Positions 41,748 to 51,210 are shown, counted from the stretch's first letter. The stretch: DNA of 64,000 bases from Siphonobacter curvatus (GCF_002943425.1 NZ_PTRA01000003.1:124001-188000), one strand, 5' to 3'. Notes: generated from the sequence alone by a model not told the origin. Program-made: numbers and translations.

Positions 41748-43088
41748 TTATGAAAAAGTAGTTTCTGCAAGAGACTGCTCTGGGTTAATTTCTACCCGTA
41801 CGGCCGTCTGGGTTTTTTCGGTGATTTTGAACCGTTCATCTACGCGATAGCCCACAATCCAGGCAATCTGGCCCTGGGATTCGAGTACGTACACGCGATC
41901 TTTTTCGGTACGGGGCACTTTCTGATTGACCAGAAAATCACTGACTTTCTGCCGTTTGCCGCCCAAACCCAGGGGACAGAACCAGTCCCCCGGTTGCCAA
42001 ATTCGCAGGGTAAGCGGAAAAATCAGTGCCGCTGCATCCAAATAGGCTACAAGTGGGTTCGCTTTCCAGGAAAAATTTTCCAGGCGTTGCAACGTAAGGC
42101 TGAAAAACGGTGTATAACGAATGGCCGGAGCATCCGGAAGGGTTTGTACGGCGTGAGACGATGCTTGCCGAAGTTCCAGCAGCCAGCGTTGCCGATCGAG
42201 TATTAGCTCATACCGGGCAGAGAAATACCGGGTGCCGGGCTGAGCCATTCGGTTCTGATAAATAGCCTGACATTGGGGGTAGGAAAAATCGTAGGCCTTG
42301 AGCGTTTCAGCCAGTACAAACAGGGGCTCGGGGAAAGCATCCAGCGATTCAAAGGAGAGTTCGTGCGTTTGAGCCACGTGCTGTTGCCAGGATTGCAGTT
42401 GCTGGGCGATAAATCGCTCGGCGGCTTCCATGCGGTCGAGGGTCGTGCGAAAGGTACCGAGCAAATTGGGATTTAATTCCTGCAGTACCGGAACCACCTG
42501 ATGGCGGAGTCGATTGCGACGGTAGGTATCTTTCTCATTGCTTGAATCGTCGACCCATGTTAAACCCTGTTCAATAGCGTAAGCAGCCAGTTGCTGCCGG
42601 CTGAAGCCCAGTAAGGGACGAATCAGGGTAGGCGTCTGTGCGGGAATACCACGAAACCCCGCAAGTCCCGTACCCCGAACTAAGTTTAATAGAACGGTTT
42701 CCAGTGAATCATTGAGGTGATGAGCCGTAAGAATATAGGTGTAACCCTGTTCCGTTCGCAGGCGTTCGAACCATTCGTAACGTAACTGGCGAGCGGCTAG
42801 TTGGGTGGATAAACCTTTCTGACGAGCGATAGTTAGCGTATTAAAGCGTTGGAGGTAAAACGGAACGTTCTGCTGTTGGGCGAGTGTCTGTACAAAAAGC
42901 TCATCCCGAACGGATTCGGCTTCCCGGAGTTGAAAATTAACGTGAGCAATGCCGTACGCAAAGCCAGCTTTTCGAATTAAATGGGTTAATACGACCGAAT
43001 CCAGTCCTCCGCTGACGGCCAGTAACAGCCGATCTTGGGGAGAAAAGAACTTTCGCTCGTTAATGAATGCTAAAAATTCGGTCAGCAC
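41748..43088 (-). CDS. tilS: tRNA(Ile)-lysidine synthase TilS
   Basis: 446 residues, beginning at a GTG (43086-43088). The PP-loop is LLAVSGGLDSVVLTHLIR, with YILTAHHLNDSLETVLLNLV and RNRLRHQVVPVLQELNP after it; the C-terminal TilS domain has WQPGDWFCPLGLGGKRQKVS. It makes lysidine at position 34 of tRNA-Ile2 so that it reads AUA. It is divergent from the OstA-like gene, with only 23 bp between. Confidence 0.95.
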   Translation of the reverse strand: MLTEFLAFINERKFFSPQDRLLLAVSGGLDSVVLTHLIRKAGFAYGIAHVNFQLREAESVRDELFVQTLAQQQNVPFYLQRFNTLTIARQKGLSTQLAARQLRYEWFERLRTEQGYTYILTAHHLNDSLETVLLNLVRGTGLAGFRGIPAQTPTLIRPLLGFSRQQLAAYAIEQGLTWVDDSSNEKDTYRRNRLRHQVVPVLQELNPNLLGTFRTTLDRMEAAERFIAQQLQSWQQHVAQTHELSFESLDAFPEPLFVLAETLKAYDFSYPQCQAIYQNRMAQPGTRYFSARYELILDRQRWLLELRQASSHAVQTLPDAPAIRYTPFFSLTLQRLENFSWKANPLVAYLDAAALIFPLTLRIWQPGDWFCPLGLGGKRQKVSDFLVNQKVPRTEKDRVYVLESQGQIAWIVGYRVDERFKITEKTQTAVRVEINPEQSLAETTFS

Positions 43089-43101
43089 GCTTGCGAATGG
43101 T

Positions 43102-43109
43102 TAATTTTG
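43102..43109 (+). promoter_or_regulatory. -7 box before the OstA-like gene
   Basis: TAATTTTG in the 23-bp divergent gap, ending 3 nt before the first candidate ATG (43112). Confidence 0.4.
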
Positions 43110-43111
43110 CC

Positions 43112-44728
43112 ATGCAAATGAAACACTGGCAAAGATATATAGTAGGGTTGCTACTCCTGCTTCCCCTATGGGGATGGGCTCAGAATCCCACGCCCGCTCC
43201 GGCAGGAAAAGTAGTAGATGTCGATTATTCCGATACGCTCTGGGTAGACCAGACGGTCGGTAATACCTTTCTGCGGGGAAATGTACGCATGCGGCAGGGG
43301 AATGTCGTCTTGCTCTGTCATCTGGCCAAGAAAAATGACCTTATCAACGTCGTCGAAGCCTACGGGAATGTAAAAATCATCCAGGGTGACAGCCTTACGC
43401 TGACGGGTGATACGGCGATGTACTTTGGCAATACCCGGCAGGCCAAGATTACGGGCCGCGTCGTGACGCTCAATGATAAGGTATCTACCCTGAAAACGCG
43501 TAAGCTCGATTACGACATGAATTCGAAAATCGCCAGCTACAATACGGGAGGGACGCTGGTGGATAAAACCAGTACCCTGGTCAGTAAAGAGGGCTATTAC
43601 AATACGGCTACCAAGCTTTCAGTATTCAAGAAAAATGTGAAAGTGAAGAGCCCGGAGACCGATTTGTTTGCCGATTCGCTGCGGTATAGTACCCTTTCCA
43701 AAGAAGCTTATTTTATCGCTCCTACGCAGATTATTTCAAAAAAGAAGAAGCAGGAAGCAGCCAACGATACGCTTTTTACATCCTCAGGTTCGTATAACTT
43801 GAATTCGCGGATTTCGAATTTCAGGGGGCGTTCAACGGTGCGCATGCCCAACAATGATCTGACCGGTGATTCGCTATTTTACGATCCCATCACCCAAATC
43901 GGTATTGCTCGGGGAAATGTAGTCATGGTAGCCAAGAAAGACAGTGCCATACTGACTGGACAGGTAGGGCGATACTTTGGGAAAACGGGCATTTCGCGGG
44001 TGTACGGCGAAGCTTTATTACAAAAATTCTTTGCTAGGGATACGTTATTACTCTCCGCGGATACGCTGATCTCGCAGGAGATCCGCGGGGTTAAAGACAC
44101 GACTCGAAGGTTAATCGCGGATCGGCACGTATTGATTTTCCGGAGTGATCTACAAGCAAAGTGTGATTCATTGGTCTATAACCTGGCCGATTCACTGATT
44201 TCCTTTTATAAAAAGCCGATCCTATGGAATGGCCAGAATCAGTCGGAAGCCGATAGCATTTTTGTCCGTTTAGTAAATAACAAGATGCGGACGATGTATC
44301 TCAATCGGCGGGCCTTTATTATTGCCAGAGATACACTGATTCAGTACAATCAGGTGAAGGGCCGACGAATAACGGCGTATTTCAATGCAGATTCGAAGCT
44401 TGATAATACACTGGTAGAGGGGAATGGCGAAAGTATTTACTTCGCCAAAAAAGAAGACAGTAAACCCATTGGCATGAATTACGTCCAAGCTTCACGAATG
44501 CGGCTTCATTTTAAGGAAAATCAGGTGAAACGCATTGCCTTTGTGGGAAGCCCGGACGGTGTATTAAGGCCTCCCAAAGAAGTCACCGCCGATAACCGAG
44601 AGTTGGATGGTTTCAATTGGCGAGCCAAAGAACGACCTACCCGGGAGATGGTTAAACGCTTGCCAGTCAAGCAGGTGAAGCCCACTCCGGTGAGAAAAAT
44701 AGAACCAACGGCTACCCTGAAAAAGTGA
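43112..44728 (+). CDS. OstA/LptA-like protein for LPS export
   Basis: 538 residues from ATG 43112 (a second ATG at 43118). Signal peptide WGWAQ. The N-terminal and central OstA-type repeats appear as GNVRMRQGNVVLLCHLAKKN, EAYGNVKIIQGDSLTLTGDT and ITGRVVTLNDKVSTLKTRKL, the beta-jellyroll pattern of LptA/LptD-N. Much longer than E. coli LptA (about 185) and without an LptD barrel; Bacteroidetes have this long OstA-like protein. It is likely periplasmic, and lipopolysaccharide transport is the likely role. A Lys/Pro/Thr-rich tail is found at the C-terminus. Confidence 0.85.
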   Translation: MQMKHWQRYIVGLLLLLPLWGWAQNPTPAPAGKVVDVDYSDTLWVDQTVGNTFLRGNVRMRQGNVVLLCHLAKKNDLINVVEAYGNVKIIQGDSLTLTGDTAMYFGNTRQAKITGRVVTLNDKVSTLKTRKLDYDMNSKIASYNTGGTLVDKTSTLVSKEGYYNTATKLSVFKKNVKVKSPETDLFADSLRYSTLSKEAYFIAPTQIISKKKKQEAANDTLFTSSGSYNLNSRISNFRGRSTVRMPNNDLTGDSLFYDPITQIGIARGNVVMVAKKDSAILTGQVGRYFGKTGISRVYGEALLQKFFARDTLLLSADTLISQEIRGVKDTTRRLIADRHVLIFRSDLQAKCDSLVYNLADSLISFYKKPILWNGQNQSEADSIFVRLVNNKMRTMYLNRRAFIIARDTLIQYNQVKGRRITAYFNADSKLDNTLVEGNGESIYFAKKEDSKPIGMNYVQASRMRLHFKENQVKRIAFVGSPDGVLRPPKEVTADNRELDGFNWRAKERPTREMVKRLPVKQVKPTPVRKIEPTATLKK

Positions 44729-44826
44729 GAAAATTTGGGGAAACTAGGGTAGAAAACATTTGGTATGCCTTTTTCTCTGAGTAATTCACAAAAGTAAATT
44801 ATTTAGTGTTAATACTTGTTAAAAAC

Positions 44827-44856
44827 TTGGTTATCAAACGTATATGGCTACATTTG
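44827..44856 (+). promoter_or_regulatory. Promoter of the T9SS cargo gene
   Basis: TTGG, 18 nt, TACATTTG; the second ATG (44897) lies 40 bp downstream. Confidence 0.55.
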
Positions 44857-44896
44857 CTCCTGCAAAAAGTAGCGATTGCATTTCATACAACAATTT

Positions 44897-45523
44897 ATGA
44901 AACACCTTTTACTCTTTCTGTACGGCATTTCAATCGTCCTGTCTTCGGCAGTGACGCTTGAAACGTATGCTCAGGGAGAGCCAAAACGCAGTCGACTTGA
45001 CATCAAACCAAAGGCAAAATCTGCGGTCGTTCCCCAACAAATGAGTTCTTTTTTCTATCCCAAAGCCGAAATGTCACGGGAGGTAAAATTGAATCGTTCG
45101 ACGGCCGTTAACGAATATTATCGTACGCTTTTACGAAATCGTCCCAAGTCGTCGGGCTCCCCTAAAACGGATCAACCGCTTGCTCCGCTGGCAGTCGTAG
45201 CTAGTGAAACTCCGGCTTCTGAAGAAACCAATGCATCCACGGAAAAGCTGTATATCAGTGATAAAATCACGATTTCCAACTTGTATCCGAACCCGGCTAA
45301 CGATCATGTAGACGTAGAATACGCCATAGCGGCCCATGCCGGTGATGCGAAAATTACCATTTACAGTCCGCTCGGTATGCAAGTGGCCGATATCATGTTG
45401 GATCGGAGTGAACGCAAGCAACGCATCACCACGTCAAACCTTCCCAACAATATTTATTTCTATCAGCTTTCTCAGGAAGGAAGAACATTGATTACAAAGA
45501 AACTATTGGTTCGTCATCCCTAG
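44897..45523 (+). CDS. Secreted protein with C-terminal T9SS type A sorting domain
   Basis: 208 residues from ATG 44897. After a signal peptide (cut near TYAQG) comes a Lys/Arg and Ser/Pro-rich low-complexity region without a fold that I recognise, then the sorting domain: ISNLYPNPANDHVDVEYAIA, ITIYSPLGMQVADIMLDRSE, NLPNNIYFYQLSQEGR and LLVRHP. This domain directs secretion through the type IX system whose parts (PorD, PorW, GldE) are encoded in this window. No catalytic domain is visible, so it may be a structural or binding cargo. Confidence 0.85.
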   Translation: MKHLLLFLYGISIVLSSAVTLETYAQGEPKRSRLDIKPKAKSAVVPQQMSSFFYPKAEMSREVKLNRSTAVNEYYRTLLRNRPKSSGSPKTDQPLAPLAVVASETPASEETNASTEKLYISDKITISNLYPNPANDHVDVEYAIAAHAGDAKITIYSPLGMQVADIMLDRSERKQRITTSNLPNNIYFYQLSQEGRTLITKKLLVRHP

Positions 45524-45547
45524 CAAGACTCGAAAAATAACAGGAAG

Positions 45548-45576
45548 AGCCTTAGAAGAAATTCTGAGGCTTTTTT
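45548..45576 (+). terminator. Terminator of the T9SS cargo gene
   Basis: AGCCTTAGA / TCTGAGGCT stem, loop AGAAAT, then T5. Confidence 0.8.
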
Positions 45577-45698
45577 CGTACCCCTTTAGGAGTGATTTTC
45601 GCATTTCTACCGCTAAGTATGTAACATTCTATACGGAGCTCCGTAACTTTCGATTCTTAAGTCAAATCCCATTTTTGTTCCTTTAAAAACTGAATACC

Positions 45699-47420
45699 TT
45701 GTTTAGAATTGGCATTTTCTTCGGTGGCCCGGCTCGCGAACGGGAGATTTCATTTTTAGGTGGAAAGACAACCTATACGGGTTTGGACCGCTACTTGTTC
45801 GAGCCCATTCCCGTATTTATTGATGGTCGGGGTAATTTTATCCTGCTCGAAACACAGTACATGGAAGCAGCTTCCATCCGGGATTTCTACCCGCCTCAAT
45901 CATTCGCTCGTACGGAAGGATATCCGTTTCGTGTATACGAGGAATCGTTGGAATTAACGCCGGAGCAGGAGGATCATATGATCAGTCAGGTAGGTAAACG
46001 CATACTGCCTCAGGAATTTAAGCAGTATTTTGATTTTGCTTTCCTGGCCGTACATGGTCCCCAACTCGAAGACGGAGCTATTCAGGGCTTACTGGAGTGG
46101 TACGCAATGCCCTATTACGGTTCAGGCCTCATGGGCTCAGGTATTGGTATTGATAAAATTACCCAGAATCAACTCATTCAGCAAACGGTTGGCTTGAACA
46201 AGCGACTTTTTTCGCTCAGTAAATCGGAATGGGATGAATTTGACCGGGAAGTACTTTTTGAGCAGGTTAAACAGAATGTAGGATTTCCTTTCGTGTGCAA
46301 AGCTCCGCACCAGGGTTCGTCCATCGGGGTGTCCTTCATTCGTAAAGACAGCCAGGAAGTATTCGAAAAAGGCGTACGGCAAAGCTTCTTTCAACAGGAA
46401 ATTCGCCCCGATGAATGGGTTTACTTAAGTGATGAAGAGAAGGGAGCTTTCTTACAACGCGTCACCAACCTAGATGAAGGCATCGCCTTTCCGCTCACGC
46501 TCAATGGCGAAACTACCATTGCCCACCCGGCTGATCTATGGAAAGCCCTTGACGAGCAGTTTGCGGCCCAGTACTGTACCGTTATACTAAGTTCCATTCA
46601 CGCCGAGGACGCGGTACTCTTCGAAAGTTTTGTGTACGGACAGGAGTTTAGCTGCGGCGTAATTCAGGATTTTGACGGTTCTCCGCTAGCGCTGCCTCCT
46701 TCGGAAGTAATTAAAGCCGATGAGGATACGGTTTTTGATTTTGCCACGAAATACCTGACCAATACGGTACGCAAAGGGATGCCCATTCGTACGAGTCTGG
46801 AAAATAATCAGGAAGTACATCGGATGGTAAAAGAAACCTTCCGCTTGTTGGGCTTCGGTGTTTGTACACGCATCGATGGTTTCCTGACGCCCGCTGGTGA
46901 AGTATTGCTACACGATCCGAATACCTTGCCAGGGATGTCACCTAGTTCGTTTATTTTTAAGCAAATGGCCGAAATTGGGTTAAACGTCACCGATTCGCTC
47001 ACGTATTTTATCCGCTTTTCTATTCGTGAACGCATCCGTACGGGTAAATTCACGACGCTATTACGGCAACAACTAGCCCGCCTTGATGAAGCCATTGAGC
47101 AGCGTACGGCAGGTCTTGCCCAACGTAGCGTTCAAACTATTGCCTTCGAGGCTACGGACGAGTCCTATGAGCTGGCTAAGAAGCTTTACAATACGCTAAC
47201 GGCTTCAGCTGATTATCGTCCTGAAATTCTTTATACGCATTCGGACGGTCGTAAGCTAATCTTGAATGCGGCTTTCATGGCCAAACCTTCTATTGCTGAT
47301 CTGGAACTCTCGCTGAGTGAGCCACTACATCCGCTGATTGAAGAATGCCGAATTAATGCGGCCGCGGTAACAACGTTCTTAACGGGGGAGCTGGTTCCGG
47401 CCGTTATCGCAGTTGCTTAA
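45699..47420 (+). CDS. D-alanine--D-alanine ligase-like ATP-grasp protein, TTG start, long C-terminus
   Basis: 573 residues against 300-370 for ordinary Ddl. There is no ATG upstream in frame (TAA at 45684), so TTG 45699 is the start. The Ddl N-domain reads IGIFFGGPAREREISFLGGK, FAFLAVHGPQLEDGAIQGLL and YYGSGLMGSGIGIDKI; the ATP-grasp domain follows with FVCKAPHQGSSIGVSFIRK, and the metal/ATP end is GFLTPAGEVLLHDPNTLPGM. About 140 further residues (from RQQLARLDEAIEQRT) make an unrecognised module. It may ligate amino acids other than D-Ala; no mur gene is beside it. Confidence 0.85.
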   Translation: MFRIGIFFGGPAREREISFLGGKTTYTGLDRYLFEPIPVFIDGRGNFILLETQYMEAASIRDFYPPQSFARTEGYPFRVYEESLELTPEQEDHMISQVGKRILPQEFKQYFDFAFLAVHGPQLEDGAIQGLLEWYAMPYYGSGLMGSGIGIDKITQNQLIQQTVGLNKRLFSLSKSEWDEFDREVLFEQVKQNVGFPFVCKAPHQGSSIGVSFIRKDSQEVFEKGVRQSFFQQEIRPDEWVYLSDEEKGAFLQRVTNLDEGIAFPLTLNGETTIAHPADLWKALDEQFAAQYCTVILSSIHAEDAVLFESFVYGQEFSCGVIQDFDGSPLALPPSEVIKADEDTVFDFATKYLTNTVRKGMPIRTSLENNQEVHRMVKETFRLLGFGVCTRIDGFLTPAGEVLLHDPNTLPGMSPSSFIFKQMAEIGLNVTDSLTYFIRFSIRERIRTGKFTTLLRQQLARLDEAIEQRTAGLAQRSVQTIAFEATDESYELAKKLYNTLTASADYRPEILYTHSDGRKLILNAAFMAKPSIADLELSLSEPLHPLIEECRINAAAVTTFLTGELVPAVIAVA

Positions 47421-47438
47421 GGTTCGAGTAAGAGATAC

Positions 47439-47476
47439 AAAAAAATACCGCCCGAAACCCGGGCGGTATTTTTTTG
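47439..47476. terminator. Bidirectional terminator
   Basis: AAAAATACCGCCCG / CGGGCGGTATTTTTT stem, between the ligase and the coiled-coil gene. Confidence 0.93.
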
Positions 47477-47495
47477 TACAGCTATGATAATCGAA

Positions 47496-48449
47496 TTATC
47501 TTACTACGAATTCGCCTTGACCGATTTTGAATCCTTCGGCGTACAGCTCAACGTTATATTTTCCTTTTTTGTACTGCTGACCACGCGTATACAGCATTTC
47601 AACAACGGGCCGATTGTTAGAGTATTGAATCGACTGTTTGTAGGTATACTGCATGTCACGGCCTTGGAAAGAGAAGATGCCTGAACCCGTTTCGGTATCC
47701 GACAATACAGCACCTTCGGGATCAACTACACGCATCATAATGTCTTTCGATTCCTCTTTCGTCAGCGGGTTGGGAGCCAGCGTAAAGGCTACTTTAATTT
47801 TATCTACGCGTTTGCCTTTGTACTCGTTCTCATCATTTGAGCGAGTCTTGCCTTTTTTATTAACGGCCAATACACGTACATTCTCAGCCCGAAGTGCGGA
47901 ACCAATGGTTACTTTATCGGCTAACTCCTGGTTGCTGGTACGAAGCGTACTAACCGAGTCACTATACGAACGACGGGTGTTATCCAAGTCCGTACGGATC
48001 GTCGTGTTTTCCTGGGTCAATTGTTGGTTCTGATTCGTTAACTGACCATTTTCTTCCTGCAAGCGGGCAATTTCTTCATCTTTTTGGGTCAGAATTGCCT
48101 CATATTCTTTAATCTTCTTGGTATACTTGGCAATCGAAACATTCTTGGTTTTTAACAAAGAGGCTTTGTCCGCTTCGAGTTGCACTTTAAGTTTTTGTAA
48201 CTCTTCGATGTTACCACCTAACTGTTGTACTTGAGCAATTTTAGCATCCAATTCTCTAGAGATGGAGTCCAGACGGCTGTGCGTGATAGCCAAGTCCCGG
48301 GCCTTGATACTAATTTCAGTCGATTGCTTATCGGTTTCCGTTTTCTCCTGGAACAACAAGAAACCTAATACACCTGAAATGGCCAACATTACTGCAAAGG
48401 CAGCTCCCCAAATTCCGCTAGATGATTTGTTTTGATTCGTAGTCTCCAT
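47496..48449 (-). CDS. Membrane-anchored coiled-coil protein
   Basis: 317 residues. One membrane helix near the N-terminus (GAAFAVMLAISGVLGFLLF, about 14-34), then a long coiled coil (about 45-185) with KLKVQLEADKASLLKTKN and EENGQLTNQNQQLTQENTTI, and a beta-rich C-terminal domain (FTLAPNPLTKEESKDIMMRV, YTYKQSIQYSNNRPVVEMLY). Such proteins occur in Bacteroidetes without a known role; an envelope tether is plausible. The C-terminal domain probably faces the periplasm. Confidence 0.75.
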   Translation of the reverse strand: METTNQNKSSSGIWGAAFAVMLAISGVLGFLLFQEKTETDKQSTEISIKARDLAITHSRLDSISRELDAKIAQVQQLGGNIEELQKLKVQLEADKASLLKTKNVSIAKYTKKIKEYEAILTQKDEEIARLQEENGQLTNQNQQLTQENTTIRTDLDNTRRSYSDSVSTLRTSNQELADKVTIGSALRAENVRVLAVNKKGKTRSNDENEYKGKRVDKIKVAFTLAPNPLTKEESKDIMMRVVDPEGAVLSDTETGSGIFSFQGRDMQYTYKQSIQYSNNRPVVEMLYTRGQQYKKGKYNVELYAEGFKIGQGEFVVR

Positions 48450-48848
48450 AGTTATACGCTATTACGATGGATAAAGGGTTAAAAATGAAATTCAACAAAA
48501 AATATGAGTGCGTAAAAAAGAGGACGATGAACTCCGGCTTTTTACACGTTACTAAAATCTGGTGCAACGAGGCCCTAACATTTTAGTAAATAAGTGGTTA
48601 ATGTAATGGGTTGATTTGTAACTGATTCTCATTTCATATTAACGAGATTTTAATAATGGCTGGATTTGTAAAGCCGTAAATTTTTTCGACGAAATGTACA
48701 AAGGCTTGTTTCACAAGTAAAATTCCCCGTAAGATTGTACTACTATTTAGTAAGCATTTTAGTAGTAGAATTCTTTTTTACTCCGTGGTGCACAGAATTT
48801 TGTAGTTTCCTCGTACATCTTAATTTTTTATCAACTTTAACTACCTAT
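48450..48848. other. Divergent intergenic region (399 bp)
   Basis: AT-rich, no gene. It contains a small palindrome CTTGT-TTC-ACAAG at 48705-48717 and no exact TAnnTTTG box on either strand. Confidence 0.35.
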
Positions 48849-50606
48849 ATGTCAACCGGTCTCGACGCGATTATCCGCCAGAAAGTACAGAATTGGGTTT
48901 CTGGGAACTACGATGAAACAACCAAAACAGCGGTTCAGAAACTGCTGGATGAAGAAAATGATACGGAATTAACCGATGCCTTTTACAAAGAATTGGAATT
49001 TGGTACGGGTGGTTTACGTGGCTTGATTGGCGTAGGCTCAAACCGTATGAACAAATACACGGTAGGGGCGGCTACGCAGGGTCTGGCTAATTATTTGAAG
49101 AAAAGTTTTCCCGGTCAGGAAATAAAAGTAGCCATCGCTCACGACAGCCGGAATATGTCCCCTGAATTTGCTCAGGTAACGGCGGATGTCTTCTCTGCGA
49201 ATGGAATCAAAGTATTTCTCTTCAAAGAACTGCGTCCAACGCCCGAGCTCTCGTTCACCATTCGCTTGCTGGGTTGCCAGAGTGGAGTAGTCATTACGGC
49301 TTCCCACAACCCGAAAGAGTATAATGGGTATAAGGCGTATTGGAACGACGGGGCTCAAGTGGTGGCTCCGCACGATAAGAATATCATCGCGGAAGTCAAT
49401 AACATTCAATCCGTTGACGACATCAACTTCCAGGGAAATCCGGATTTGATTGAAAAAATTGGTGAAGAAGTCGATGAAAAGTATCTGGAGCAGGTGATTA
49501 CGAAGAATGTAGTAAATCCTGGCGTAATCGAGCGGCAGAAAGACCTTAAAATCGTGTATACGCCGATTCACGGTACCGGTATCACGTTGGTGCCGAAAGC
49601 CCTGGAAAAGATTGGCTTTACCAATGTAACGATCGTTGAAGAGCAGGCAACACCGGATGGAAATTTCCCTACAGTAGTGTATCCGAATCCCGAGGAAACG
49701 GAAGCGATGACTCTGGCCATGAACAAGGCCAAAGAAATTGATGCGGATCTGGTGATGGCAACCGACCCGGATGCGGATCGCGTAGGTTCAGCCGTAAAGA
49801 ATGCCGATGGCGAATGGCAGCTACTGAACGGGAATCAAATGGCTAGTTTGATTATCTTCTATCTGTTACGGGCCTGGAAAGAAGCGGGTAAGTTAACGGG
49901 TAAGGAATTCGTAGCGAAAACCATCGTAACGACGAATCTGATCGATAAAATGTGTGATCGGTACGGCGTGAATTGCTACAATACTCTGACGGGCTTCAAA
50001 TACATTGCGGGAGTAATCCGTGATCTGGAAGGACGCGAACAATTTATCGGTGGTGGAGAAGAAAGCTACGGTTATCTGATCGGTGATGCCGTACGCGATA
50101 AAGATGCGATTGCTTCCTGCGCTATTATTGCGGAGCTGGCTGCTTACGCGAAAGACCAAGGGCTGAGTCTGTTTGACATGCTGACCGAGATGTACATGGA
50201 AAACGGCTTCTACTACGAAGGACTAATTTCGCTGACGAAAAAAGGAAAAGAGGGAGCCGAAGAGATTCAGCGAATGATGAGCGATATGCGCAACAACCCA
50301 CCCGCTGAAGTGGCCGGATCAAAGCCCGTTACGATTCTGGATTATCAAAACCTGGTATCTAAGGATGTAGCAACGGGTCAGCAAACACCAATCGCGGCGG
50401 AAATGGGCATTGAAAAGTCAAACGTAATTCAACTGATCTTGGCGGATGGTACGAAGGTATCCGCTCGTCCATCGGGTACGGAACCTAAAATCAAATTTTA
50501 CGTATCCGTGAATGCTCCGTTGGAAAAACCAGAAGATTTTAATACGACGTATGATTCCCTAAAAGCGAAGGTAAAGCAGATTCAGGAAGACCTGGGACTG
50601 AAATAA
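48849..50606 (+). CDS. Phospho-sugar mutase (phosphoglucomutase/phosphomannomutase)
   Basis: 585 residues from ATG 48849 (MSTGLDAIIRQKVQNW); the in-frame extension upstream is not a family sequence. The phosphoserine loop is ITASHNPKEYNGYK, the Mg site is TDPDADRVG, the substrate loop GGGEESYGYLIGD, and the phosphate-binding loop RPSGTEPKIKFYV. The 580-residue class acts mainly on glucose and mannose phosphates, or on ribose-P in some relatives; substrate is not decided. It fits with the GDP-mannose and GDP-fucose genes. Confidence 0.92.
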   Translation: MSTGLDAIIRQKVQNWVSGNYDETTKTAVQKLLDEENDTELTDAFYKELEFGTGGLRGLIGVGSNRMNKYTVGAATQGLANYLKKSFPGQEIKVAIAHDSRNMSPEFAQVTADVFSANGIKVFLFKELRPTPELSFTIRLLGCQSGVVITASHNPKEYNGYKAYWNDGAQVVAPHDKNIIAEVNNIQSVDDINFQGNPDLIEKIGEEVDEKYLEQVITKNVVNPGVIERQKDLKIVYTPIHGTGITLVPKALEKIGFTNVTIVEEQATPDGNFPTVVYPNPEETEAMTLAMNKAKEIDADLVMATDPDADRVGSAVKNADGEWQLLNGNQMASLIIFYLLRAWKEAGKLTGKEFVAKTIVTTNLIDKMCDRYGVNCYNTLTGFKYIAGVIRDLEGREQFIGGGEESYGYLIGDAVRDKDAIASCAIIAELAAYAKDQGLSLFDMLTEMYMENGFYYEGLISLTKKGKEGAEEIQRMMSDMRNNPPAEVAGSKPVTILDYQNLVSKDVATGQQTPIAAEMGIEKSNVIQLILADGTKVSARPSGTEPKIKFYVSVNAPLEKPEDFNTTYDSLKAKVKQIQEDLGLK

Positions 50607-50626
50607 GCCGACGTTTATTTCTTAGG

Positions 50627-50664
50627 AAAGAAGGGCTGGTGAGCATTCTCATCAGCCCTTCTTT
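50627..50664 (+). terminator. Terminator of the mutase gene
   Basis: AAAGAAGGGCTGGTGAG / CTCATCAGCCCTTCTTT, allowing one G-U, loop CATT. Confidence 0.9.
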
Positions 50665-50682
50665 AGCTATACTACATCAGCT

Positions 50683-51129
50683 ATGCATAAAACTACGATC
50701 ATCGAACGCTTAAAGTCACTGCTGGATGAAAAAGTGAGTATTGCCTGGAATGCCATGCAGGCGGCTCAGGCTTCCGCCAATGAAGAAAGTAAGAGCTCGG
50801 CGGGCGACAAGTACGAAACGGGCCGGGCAATGGCCCAGAATGAGCGGGATCGCTACGCCCAGCAATATGAAATCCTACGGCAGGAACGCTTACAGCTCGA
50901 ACGTCAGGAACTGACTGCTCGCTACGAACGCGTGGAATTTGGATCATTGATTGAAACCTCTGAGGGCTGGTTTCTCATTGCCATCAGCGTAGGTATTGTA
51001 CCCGTAGATACCGAAAAAGTAGTTGTGATTTCACCCGGATCACCGATTGGGAGTCAGTTACTAGGTAAGCGGGTAGGGGAGCATTTCCAGTTTCGGGGTA
51101 AATCCTGTTCCATTCTACGAATCGAGTAA
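50683..51129 (+). CDS. GreA/GreB-like transcription elongation factor family protein
   Basis: 148 residues. An N-terminal helical hairpin (IIERLKSLLDEKVSIAWNAM ... ERLQLERQELTAR) is followed by a C-terminal FKBP-like fold with VVVISPGSPIGSQLLGKRVG, close to the GreA end SPxSPIGxALLGKxVGD. Databases often name such proteins 3-oxoacyl-ACP synthase by error; the sequence has no thiolase fold. It may bind the RNA polymerase secondary channel. Acidic tip residues are plausible at GDKYETGRAMAQNE but not certain. Confidence 0.78.
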   Translation: MHKTTIIERLKSLLDEKVSIAWNAMQAAQASANEESKSSAGDKYETGRAMAQNERDRYAQQYEILRQERLQLERQELTARYERVEFGSLIETSEGWFLIAISVGIVPVDTEKVVVISPGSPIGSQLLGKRVGEHFQFRGKSCSILRIE

Positions 51130-51133
51130 AACC

Positions 51134-51163
51134 AAAAAAAACCCGCCAAGTGGCGGGTTTTTT
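51134..51163. terminator. Bidirectional terminator
   Basis: A7-CCCGCC-AAGT-GGCGGG-T6, between the Gre-like gene and atpH. Confidence 0.92.
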
Positions 51164-51210
51164 CTAACTGTATGCAAACAGGTAAAAAATCAGAAATAAC
51201 TGGTACTAAA

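Noticed and set aside
48735-48848. N-terminal extension of the phospho-sugar mutase
   Set aside because: The extra residues are hydrophobic and lie before MSTGLDAI, which is the family start.
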